The notes under the pieces: model-generated
Seen by the model: the letters and a program-made list of their open reading frames with translations, nothing else
Database searches by the model: none
Told to the model about the DNA's origin: nothing
Position numbers and translations under genes: made by a program
Assembly: GCA_040275305.1 (NCBI GenBank)
Contig: JBEOJY010000043.1
Location: 1-22,986, forward strand
Direction: 5' to 3'
Source of the DNA: JBEOJY01 sp040275305
GTDB lineage: Bacteria; Pseudomonadota; Alphaproteobacteria; UBA9219
DNA length: 22,986 bases
Shown: in pieces, positions 15,609 through 22,094 of the stretch
Layout of the letters: the number at the start of each line of letters is the position of its first letter
How positions within the stretch are numbered: the stretch's first letter is position 1

Positions 15609-16370
15609 ATGTTACTTAAACACGAATTCTTTGAGAAGAACTCCGTGATCCTGCTGATAGGGATCGTGATTGTCATCATGATCGGCGGTTTGGTCGAGAT
15701 CGTTCCGCTGTTCCGGATCGAGACGACCATCGAGAAGGTCGAGGGGATGCGTCCGTGGACGCCATTGGAACTCGCCGGGCAGAACATCTATATCCGCGAA
15801 GGCTGTTATGTTTGCCACAGCCAGCAAATTAGGCCCTTACGCGACGAGGTTGAGCGCTACGGGCACTATTCGCTTGCGGCGGAGAGCATGTACGACCATC
15901 CGTTCCAATGGGGTTCGGCGCGGCAAGGACCGGATCTTGCGCGTATCGGGGGCAAGTATTCGGACACTTGGCATGTCGATCATTTAACTAATCCGCGCAG
16001 CGTGGTGCCGGAGTCGATTATGCCGTCTTACGGGTTTCTATCCTCGCACTCTGTGGATCTGCACAAAATCTCGGAGCATTTGAAGACGCTCAAGACGCTG
16101 GGCGTTCCCTATACAGATGATATGATCGCTCATGCCTATGACGATGCCATCGCGCAGGGCAGCGCGAATGCGGACACGGCAGGTTTGACGGCGCGGTACG
16201 GGGCCAAGGTTTCGGCTCGCGCGTTCGACAAGCAAACCAACATGGTTTCCGAAATGTCGGCTCTCGTCGCCTATTTGCAAAGGCTGGGAACGATGGTTGA
16301 TTTCACGAACTATGATCCCGATCTCGATCCCCGCAACATGCCGGACAGCCGCGCCGCGAGGGCCAAATGA
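15609..16370 (+). CDS. ccoO: cbb3-type cytochrome c oxidase subunit II (monohaem cytochrome c)
   Basis: The 253-residue protein is anchored by an N-terminal transmembrane helix (about 12-35, VILLIGIVIVIMIGGLVEIV) with a periplasmic cytochrome c domain. The haem-binding motif is C66-YVC-H70 in REGCYVCHSQQIRP, a strongly conserved CcoO stretch. M138 in ESIMPSYGF is the likely axial ligand. It passes electrons from CcoP to CcoN. The ATG at 15609 has GGAG nine bases upstream. The stop overlaps the ccoQ start by four bases (ATGA). Confidence 0.97.
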   Translation: MLLKHEFFEKNSVILLIGIVIVIMIGGLVEIVPLFRIETTIEKVEGMRPWTPLELAGQNIYIREGCYVCHSQQIRPLRDEVERYGHYSLAAESMYDHPFQWGSARQGPDLARIGGKYSDTWHVDHLTNPRSVVPESIMPSYGFLSSHSVDLHKISEHLKTLKTLGVPYTDDMIAHAYDDAIAQGSANADTAGLTARYGAKVSARAFDKQTNMVSEMSALVAYLQRLGTMVDFTNYDPDLDPRNMPDSRAARAK

Positions 16371-16564
16371 GCGAAGCCATCATGTCTCAACTCGCGCAGC
16401 ATGGGCCGCTGGCTTCTTTGCTGTTGTTTTTTACGCTTTTCCTATGCTTTGCGTTTTGGGCTTATCGTCCGGCGAATAAGGAGCGGTTTGAGTCCTATGG
16501 GCGCATTCCGCTGAAAGAGCCGAAAGAAATCGCAGACTCTTCTTCCGATACGGGGACGCCATGA
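16367..16564 (+). CDS. ccoQ: cbb3-type oxidase small subunit CcoQ
   Basis: The 65-residue protein has one transmembrane helix (about 16-34, LASLLLFFTLFLCFAFWAY) followed by a short charged cytoplasmic tail with RPANKERFESYGRIPL, the usual CcoQ pattern. It stabilises the cbb3 complex. It overlaps ccoO at its start and ccoP at its end by four bases each, so the three genes are translationally coupled. A second ATG six codons in is a possible alternative start. Confidence 0.9.
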   Translation: MSEAIMSQLAQHGPLASLLLFFTLFLCFAFWAYRPANKERFESYGRIPLKEPKEIADSSSDTGTP

Positions 16565-17454
16565 CGAGCGACGATCCGCACAGAAACAAGGAAATCGACA
16601 AAGTTACCGGCGTGGAAACGACGGGGATGGAATGGGATGGGCTTAAGGAGCTGAACAATCCACTTCCGCGCTGGTGGTTGATCGTCTTTTTCGTCTGCAT
16701 CGTTTTCGCAGTCGGCTACTGGTTCGTGTTTCCCGCATGGCCGACGATCGCGGGACATACGGGCGGTTTATGGCGCTGGAACGAATATGGTCAGCTTAAG
16801 CAGCATCAGGGAGAGATTGCGGCTTTACGTTCAAAATACGAGGCGCGATTCGCTCTGGCCAGTCTTGAGGACATTCAGAACGATCACGAGCTGTATGATT
16901 ACGGGCGCGCGGGCGGCGCGATTGCGTTCAAAAACAACTGCGCCGCGTGTCATGGCGCGGGGGCGCAAGGAGGAGTTGGCTACCCTAATCTCAACGACGA
17001 CGACTGGGTTTGGGGCGGCACGTTGCAGCAGATTTTTGCGACGATTCGCTACGGCGCTCACGATACATCCAACGGCAACACGCACCAAAGCCAGATGCCA
17101 GCGTGGGGCGCGGACGGTCAGCTCAAGCCCGAGGAAGTCGATCAAGTCTCCGAGTATGTTCAGAAGCTGCATGACGGCGACATGGCGCAAAAGTCTCCTG
17201 CGTGGGAGAAGGGCAAGGAAATCTTTGCCGCGAACTGCGCGTCCTGTCACGGCGCGAATGGAGAAGGCGCTCCGGAGCAAGGCGCGCCGAGGCTTAACGA
17301 CAATATCTGGCTTTACGGCGGCGATTTGAAGTCGATCAAGACTTCGATTTTCGGAGGCCGCGAAGGGCTTATGCCCGCATGGGACGGCAAGCTGGATGAG
17401 AGCACTTTGAAGAAGCTCGCAATATATGCGCACTCGCTGGGCGGCGGGAAGTAG
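16561..17454 (+). CDS. ccoP: cbb3-type cytochrome c oxidase subunit III (dihaem cytochrome c)
   Basis: The 297-residue protein has an N-terminal cytoplasmic segment, one transmembrane helix (about 37-59) and two cytochrome c domains. The haem sites are C127-AAC-H131 and C226-ASC-H230; methionine ligands are likely M179 (SQMPAWG) and the one in GLMPAWDG. It accepts electrons from soluble or membrane cytochromes and feeds CcoO. It ends 12 bases before the convergent MFS gene. The usual downstream assembly genes ccoG, ccoH, ccoI and ccoS do not follow. Confidence 0.97.
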   Translation: MTSDDPHRNKEIDKVTGVETTGMEWDGLKELNNPLPRWWLIVFFVCIVFAVGYWFVFPAWPTIAGHTGGLWRWNEYGQLKQHQGEIAALRSKYEARFALASLEDIQNDHELYDYGRAGGAIAFKNNCAACHGAGAQGGVGYPNLNDDDWVWGGTLQQIFATIRYGAHDTSNGNTHQSQMPAWGADGQLKPEEVDQVSEYVQKLHDGDMAQKSPAWEKGKEIFAANCASCHGANGEGAPEQGAPRLNDNIWLYGGDLKSIKTSIFGGREGLMPAWDGKLDESTLKKLAIYAHSLGGGK

Positions 17455-17466
17455 CTCCCTGCTTTG

Positions 17467-18906
17467 CTATTCTTCGGCGCTAACTTCTGCGGCCTGTCGC
17501 GCGCGATTGGCGCGATGGCCGCTCATGGTTTCTCCCGCATGGGGCGAAATGGCAACATAGGGGATCGCGGACGTTCCCATGATTATCGCCAGAGCGAGGC
17601 AAGACGGCCAGAAATCGTGGGCGGCAAGATTTATGTGGCCATTGGCGCGGCGCGTCGCATCTATCATCAAGGCGGCGAGCGCTACGCCTAAGCTCAGCAT
17701 GCATTGCTGCAGGGTGGTGTAGAGCGTATTCGCGCGGCTCAACAGGCGTTCCGGCATGTCGGCATAGGCGACGGTATTTAGCGACGTGAATTGAAGGGAG
17801 CGAAACGCGCCTCCGGCCACAAAAACTATAAACATCAACCAGATATGCGTTCGCGGCGTAAAAGCGACGTAGAGCGCGAAGAACGCGGCGCACAGCAGCG
17901 CGTTAGCGAACAGCACACTGCGGAAGCCCCAGCGGCTCAGAATTGGTTTCGTGAAAAATTTGGTCGGGATAGCGCCTATCGCTCCGGCAATCAGGAGCCA
18001 TCCGCAGTCGATCGGAGTCATGCCGAATCCACTTTGCAACATGACCGGCAGAAGAAACGTCATGGCGCCTGTGGCGATGCGAAAGAGCGAGCCGCCAATC
18101 ACCGAGGCTCGGTAGGTCGCATAATTCATCATGCGCGGATCTATCAGAGGAGCGCTGACTTTGCGGATATGCATGGCATAGAGCGCAGCCAGAGCGACGC
18201 TACCAGCGAGCATCGCCGCCGTCGCGCTCGCAGGAATCATCTGCCGTCCGACAGTTTCGCAGCCAAAGACGAGGCCCGCCATGGCGAGGCTGATCATGAC
18301 AAATCCGGCGAAGTCGAACCGCTCGGCGTTTTTTTCGTGGACATTGGCTACGTATTTGCGCACGAGTATAAATCCCAATACGCCAATCGGCATGTTGACG
18401 AGGAAAATCCAGCGCCATGAGAGGTGGGTCGCAATCCAGCCGCCCAAGGGTGGGCCAACAAGGGGGCCGATCAAGGCAGGAGCCGCCATCCACGCTATGG
18501 CGTCTACGAGTTGCGCGCGCGGGACCGAACGCAGCAGCACAAGCCTGCCTACGGGCGTCATCATCGCACCGCCAAGCCCTTGCAGAATTCTCGCCAGAAC
18601 AAGGCTGAGGAGATCCCATGACAGACCGCAGGCAAGGGAGCCGACGGTGAACACGACTATGGCGGAAGCGAAGACCGTCCTTGCGCCAAACCTGTCGGAC
18701 ATCCAGCCGCTGAGGGGAATGAACATTGCGAGGCTCAGCATATAGGCGGTCATCGCAAGGCTAAGGTGCAGCGGGCTGGCGTCCAGCGCGCGCGCAATGG
18801 TCGGCAAGGCGGTCGCGATGATCGTGCTGTCGAGATGCTCCATGAACAAAGCGCTTGCGACGATCAGGGATGTAATCTGCGGGCGGGACATATTGATCTT
18901 GATCAT
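17467..18906 (-). CDS. MFS multidrug-type transporter (DHA2/EmrB-QacA-like)
   Basis: The 479 residues form a polytopic membrane protein with probably 14 helices. DHA2 signatures include LDSTIIATALPTIARAL (about 25-41), GWMSDRFGAR (motif A), ILQGLGGAMMTPVGRL, and GPLVGPPLGGWI followed by SWRWIFLVNMPIG. These exporters use the proton gradient to expel drugs or other amphipathic compounds. No membrane-fusion partner (EmrA) or regulator gene is adjacent. The ATG at 18904-18906 has AGGAAAG immediately upstream. That ribosome binding site lies at the edge of a 14-base remnant of the CAGTCTGCTGAAAAAC-type repeat (18912-18925). Confidence 0.92.
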   Translation of the reverse strand: MIKINMSRPQITSLIVASALFMEHLDSTIIATALPTIARALDASPLHLSLAMTAYMLSLAMFIPLSGWMSDRFGARTVFASAIVVFTVGSLACGLSWDLLSLVLARILQGLGGAMMTPVGRLVLLRSVPRAQLVDAIAWMAAPALIGPLVGPPLGGWIATHLSWRWIFLVNMPIGVLGFILVRKYVANVHEKNAERFDFAGFVMISLAMAGLVFGCETVGRQMIPASATAAMLAGSVALAALYAMHIRKVSAPLIDPRMMNYATYRASVIGGSLFRIATGAMTFLLPVMLQSGFGMTPIDCGWLLIAGAIGAIPTKFFTKPILSRWGFRSVLFANALLCAAFFALYVAFTPRTHIWLMFIVFVAGGAFRSLQFTSLNTVAYADMPERLLSRANTLYTTLQQCMLSLGVALAALMIDATRRANGHINLAAHDFWPSCLALAIIMGTSAIPYVAISPHAGETMSGHRANRARQAAEVSAEE

Positions 18907-18911
18907 GCTTT

Positions 18912-18925
18912 CCTAACAGTCTGCT
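18912..18925. repeat. Remnant of a CAGTCTGCTGAAAAAC-type repeat end
   Basis: The 14 bases CCTAACAGTCTGCT are identical to the reverse complement of the right end of the element at 20264-20373, including flanking bases beyond the inverted repeat. The match stops before the GAAAAAC part. No partner end is nearby. It sits in the 5' leader of the MFS gene. Confidence 0.5.
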
Positions 18926-18984
18926 AAATCTTTTTTCGCTACCCGTTCGGGCAATAGGGTCTTTGCGTCAGTTGCGATTGCATG

Positions 18985-19139
18985 TATACCCATCGCGCGT
19001 GAAGAGTTGGCAAGACCGTCATTGCGAGGAGCCGCAGGCGACGTGGCAATCCAGAGCTTTTGGCGCTTTTCTTGTGACTCTGGATCGCTTCGCTCCGCTC
19101 GCGATGATGCCAACGCTTGAAGTAAGAGAAGCATAGTAT
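18985..19139. repeat. Palindromic MITE-like element, TATAC-end family, copy 4
   Basis: The left end is TATACCCATCGCGCGTGAAG then AGTTGGCAAGAC. The reverse complement of the right end is ATACTATGCTTCTCTTACTT then CAAGCGTTGGCATCATC. The core (about 19018-19109) is itself palindromic, GTCATTGCGAGGAGCCGCAG...CCAGAG paired with CTCTGG...CGCTCGCGATGAT, a core type common in intergenic DNA of many alphaproteobacteria. It lies between the divergent MFS and COQ9-family genes and has no coding capacity. Confidence 0.75.
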
Positions 19140-19171
19140 GTTTGGTTTCCATTGTATCGGGAGGTGGCGGC

Positions 19172-19843
19172 ATGTCACGCAGAAACAAAGAACATCTTGC
19201 GCAAAATAATTCCGATGCCTCCGTACGCGATGCGTTGGCGAAGGCAGCGCTTGCGCAGGTGGCGCAGGAAGGCTGGACGCGCAAGGCGTATGCGCAGGGG
19301 ATTCTCAAGTCTGGCGTCTCTCGCGGCGAGGCGGATTTATTGTTTCCGCAGGGATTGCTTGACGTTATCGACTGGTTGGATGCTTTGAGCGATGAAGCGA
19401 TGCATACGCGGATTGCCGCAGAACCCGATTTTATGCAATCTCGCATGCGCGACAAAGTTACGTTCGCGATTCGCGCGAGGCTTGAGGCGCGCGCGCCCTA
19501 TCGCGAGGCGGTGAAGCGGCTGGTGGCTTGGTACGCGATGCCGTTGCATGCGCCACTGGCCGCGAGAAAAGTCATGACGGCGGCGGACGCGATATGGAAG
19601 GCGGTGGGGGATCGCTCGACAGATTTCAGCTTCTACACGCGGCGGATGATGCTGGCGGGCGTTTTGAAGGCCGTCACGCTGTTCTGGATCGGCGACGAGT
19701 CGACAGGAAGCCGCGCGACATGGGACTTCCTCGACCGCCGGATGGCCGATGTCATGCGCTTTGGCAAGACCATCAGCCTGCTCAAAGAATGGTCGCCCGC
19801 CGAGATCGTGGAGATGGTGGGGAGGAGGATCAGGCGGGCGTGA
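19172..19843 (+). CDS. COQ9-family ubiquinone biosynthesis protein
   Basis: The 223 residues form an all-helical protein with a TetR-like N-terminal part (VRDALAKAALAQVAQEGWTRKAYAQG) and the COQ9 C-terminal signature: AADAIWKAVGDRSTDFSFYTRRMMLAGVLKAVTLFWIGD, then TWDFLDRRMADVMRFGK. COQ9 binds lipid or isoprenoid intermediates and assists the COQ7 hydroxylation step of ubiquinone synthesis. Proteobacterial members are often annotated 'rpsU-divergently transcribed protein', but no rpsU is seen here. I chose ATG 19172 because GGGAGG lies seven bases upstream. A TTG extension from 19142 overlaps low-quality sequence. It converges on the next gene with a 3-base gap. Confidence 0.92.
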   Translation: MSRRNKEHLAQNNSDASVRDALAKAALAQVAQEGWTRKAYAQGILKSGVSRGEADLLFPQGLLDVIDWLDALSDEAMHTRIAAEPDFMQSRMRDKVTFAIRARLEARAPYREAVKRLVAWYAMPLHAPLAARKVMTAADAIWKAVGDRSTDFSFYTRRMMLAGVLKAVTLFWIGDESTGSRATWDFLDRRMADVMRFGKTISLLKEWSPAEIVEMVGRRIRRA

Positions 19844-19846
19844 CGC

Positions 19847-20221
19847 TTATCTTATAACAACACGGTCGCAACGCAGGGCACATGTGTTTTGTCCGACTGT
19901 GAACACGCAACATCTGTGACCATTGCCCTTGTTTCCGCTAGAGAGCGATGAACTTCTTATACAGTTATCGCTTCCAAGATCACCGCTAGAAAATCCTTCG
20001 TCACTCAGTTCTGACGACGTTTTTCTAAATACTTCTATCAAACATTCATCTGCTATAGGCGATAAGGAGCTAGTGGATGCTCCTACTTCAGAACACAAAA
20101 ACCTTTTAGAGCATATCCCCCCCCCCATTAAACGTTCGTCTGTTTGGCCATTTGTATCAGCTGCGAACGCTGGCGATGCTATTAGCGTAATGAATAGCGC
20201 TATAAGGGTAAGGATGCGCAT
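19847..20221 (-). CDS. Small cysteine-rich secreted protein, unknown function
   Basis: The 124 residues begin with a textbook signal peptide (MRILTLIALFITLIASPAFA, cut expected after residue 20 or 21). The mature region is small, serine-rich and contains eight cysteines (37, 43, 60, 87, 104, 105, 114, 118), an even number that suits disulfide bonding. GGTGAG precedes the ATG with a 5-base spacer. Just after the signal peptide the codons for L-M-G-G-G-I run through a 10-base G tract (plus-strand C10, 20117-20126); a single-base change there shifts to a stop about 13 codons later. The base composition is AT-richer than the neighbouring core genes. I recognise no family. Confidence 0.65.
   Translation of the reverse strand: MRILTLIALFITLIASPAFAADTNGQTDERLMGGGICSKRFLCSEVGASTSSLSPIADECLIEVFRKTSSELSDEGFSSGDLGSDNCIRSSSLSSGNKGNGHRCCVFTVGQNTCALRCDRVVIR
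20117..20126. repeat. Homopolymer C10/G10 tract inside a coding region
   Basis: Ten consecutive C on the plus strand (G10 in the sense of the secreted protein gene) fall at codons 32-35, right behind the signal peptide. Such tracts mispair during replication and cause phase variation in some host-associated bacteria. They are also a common site of sequencing length errors. Confidence 0.85.
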
Positions 20222-20263
20222 TTTGGCTCACCATAATGTTAAGGTTGATAGCGAATCAATTAT

Positions 20264-20373
20264 CAGTCTGCTGAAAAACGTTTTTGACGGTTTTCGCAGT
20301 TGTTTTTTCTCAATGAGTTAGGCGATGTCGAACGCACGATGTTCTCATATTGTTCAGGTTTTTCAGCAGACTG
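20264..20373. repeat. Inverted-repeat element with CAGTCTGCTGAAAAAC ends, copy 2
   Basis: Perfect 16-base inverted repeats lie at 20264-20279 and 20358-20373, enclosing 78 bases. The ends match those at 3476-3688, but the interior is unrelated and not GC-rich. It lies between the start of the cysteine-rich protein gene and the 3' end of the pilin-S74 gene. No coding capacity. Confidence 0.8.
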
Positions 20374-20424
20374 TTAGGAGACATTGCTGCATAAAATTAT
20401 AATAAGTTCAAGATTGAAATGCTG

Positions 20425-20458
20425 AAGCAAGCCACACGAGACAGTGTGTAGCTTGCTT
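20425..20458 (-). terminator. Strong hairpin after the pilin-S74 fusion gene
   Basis: AAGCAAGC-CACAC, a GAGACA loop, then GTGTG-TA-GCTTGCTT makes a 13-base-pair stem with one two-base bulge, starting 17 bases beyond the stop codon of the minus-strand pilin-like gene. There is no clear T-run on the minus strand, so it may be a 3' stabilising structure rather than an intrinsic terminator. A T-rich stretch follows on the plus strand. Confidence 0.55.
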
Positions 20459-20475
20459 TGTTGCATTTATGCTTG

Positions 20476-22038
20476 TTATTTAGCCTTAAATTCGCGAGTA
20501 ATTTTGTGTTCGATAGTGTCCTGACGTCTCTTTTGCTCACTTAATTCCTTTCTTAATTCATCATTTTCGCTTTTTAATTCTTGAATTGCCTCGATCATTG
20601 GGGCGATCAGTTCATGATATGCTACTGATTTCATGCCATCTTTGCCATCTGTCGCCACCAAGCCTGGGTAAACTTTTTCTAAGTCCTGCGCAACAATTCC
20701 CAACGATTCTCTTTCTGAGCCGTTCATTTTATAGCTTACAGGCTCAATTTTCATGATTGTTTCCAATGAACCTTTTAGTGGCTTGATACTGTTCTTCAAA
20801 TTACGGTCTGATTTATAGAAGAACACTTCAGCGAATGCTTCTGTGACACTTAAGTTTGTGGCTATCACATCCCCTTTTACAGCAATGGCTGGGCTACAAG
20901 CTGCGTCATATGTCAGTTTGTTGTTAACGGTTAATAACGGATCATTTGTTCTCGTACACCATGTGTTGACGCTAATAATTTCCCCTTGTTGCGGCATCAA
21001 ACCAAGTGGGAAGGAAAAGTTAATGAACGGAACCATTACAGAATACTTTCCTGATGCGGTGAATGTTGTAGTTAGTACACCGTTCTGAAAGTTACTCCCG
21101 TTGACTCCTCCGCCTAAATCAATTGTCCCCCCTCGCATATTTATGTTCCCTCCTCCAGACGCGACATCTTTTGGAGCCATGTTAATGTTGGTTGGGGTTG
21201 GCGTGGAAGTCTGCCCCATAAAGAGGTCGGTGACCATGGTGTTGAAGTGGAAGTTTGAATCTCCATTCATGGCGATTCTGGCGAGCCAAGGCATGGCGGA
21301 GCTGTCTTCGGGCGACGAGAAGGTGCGTGACGCGACGTGGCCGCTTGCGGTATTATTCAAATTATATTCGCTGGTTCTTTGGCTCCATGCGCCAAATGCG
21401 CCGCATGCCCATCCGGAAGTCGGGTTTCCACAAATGTTTGCCGTATAGATAAATCCGCCATCGGCCCCGATCTGGGCGCTGATGCGACCGCCGGAGCTGT
21501 CGGGGATTGTGTCGCCGCCAACTGTGACAATCATAAAGGAATAGGTGCGCGGCGGTTCCGGTTTGGCAGGATCCGGGACGGCGTCGCGTCTGATGCCGAT
21601 GGCGAAAGTCTGCCCATAGGCGTTTACGCTTGCGGCGCTGAAGCCGGGAGGCAATAAGTTACACCAAGTTTCGGCTCTTGTTTGTGTAAGTGGTACGTAT
21701 CCTCCCAACTCGCCTTGCAAAGCTGCGTCGTTTTTGCAGTTAGCGTTTCCGGCTACTGTGGCTGGTAAAGGCAAATTGAACTGCACATTGTTTCTGGCCG
21801 CTCCCGATGATCCATTATACGTCATAAACTGCTGTCCATCTGGAGACGCTAGGAACGCCTTGACTGCCGTGATGAGCTGTTCTTGCTGGGTCGCGGCGGT
21901 CGAGTCTTTGATTTGCTGGTTGCCGCCCGCGAGCAAGCGCCAGAGGCCGACGAACAGGACGCCGGCTATCGCCAGCACAATCGCCAACTCGATCAGCGTA
22001 AAGCCTCGGCGCGACGACGTGGAATGGATTTTCATCAT
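20476..22038 (-). CDS. PilV-like prepilin fused to a Peptidase_S74 (tailspike intramolecular chaperone) domain
   Basis: The 520-residue protein has three parts. Residues 1-35 form a type IV prepilin leader and helix: a short basic leader, G12|FTLIE with Glu at mature position 5, then a hydrophobic helix LAIVLAIAGVLFVGLWRLL. Residues about 60-240 resemble the constant region of conjugative PilV/shufflon tip adhesins (LPPGFSAASVNAYGQTFAIGI, VTVGGDTIP, GGRISAQIGADGGFIY, GAFGAWS). Residues about 280-405 hold a Gly/Asn-rich stretch like a beta-structured stalk. Residues 410-520 match Peptidase_S74: S410-DRNL-K415, ESLGIVAQDLEKVYPGLV, YHELIAPMIEAIQELK, ending in a coiled coil. In phage tailspikes this domain trimerises the stalk and then cuts itself off. 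AGGAGA precedes ATG 22036-22038. A trimeric, self-processed pilus-tip adhesin is inferred. Confidence 0.88.
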   Translation of the reverse strand: MMKIHSTSSRRGFTLIELAIVLAIAGVLFVGLWRLLAGGNQQIKDSTAATQQEQLITAVKAFLASPDGQQFMTYNGSSGAARNNVQFNLPLPATVAGNANCKNDAALQGELGGYVPLTQTRAETWCNLLPPGFSAASVNAYGQTFAIGIRRDAVPDPAKPEPPRTYSFMIVTVGGDTIPDSSGGRISAQIGADGGFIYTANICGNPTSGWACGAFGAWSQRTSEYNLNNTASGHVASRTFSSPEDSSAMPWLARIAMNGDSNFHFNTMVTDLFMGQTSTPTPTNINMAPKDVASGGGNINMRGGTIDLGGGVNGSNFQNGVLTTTFTASGKYSVMVPFINFSFPLGLMPQQGEIISVNTWCTRTNDPLLTVNNKLTYDAACSPAIAVKGDVIATNLSVTEAFAEVFFYKSDRNLKNSIKPLKGSLETIMKIEPVSYKMNGSERESLGIVAQDLEKVYPGLVATDGKDGMKSVAYHELIAPMIEAIQELKSENDELRKELSEQKRRQDTIEHKITREFKAK

Positions 22039-22094
22039 GGGCTGTTTCTCCTAGGTAATTCGCGAGGTGGTTGCGTTTGTGATCATGGTTCGTC

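Noticed and set aside
18913..19455. Minus-strand 180-codon frame overlapping the COQ9-family gene
   Set aside because: It crosses the palindromic element and the antisense of a confident gene, with no family resemblance.
20476..22038. Shufflon-type inversion segments within the PilV-like gene
   Set aside because: I found no repeated recombination-site sequences on either strand of the gene and no recombinase gene in the window.
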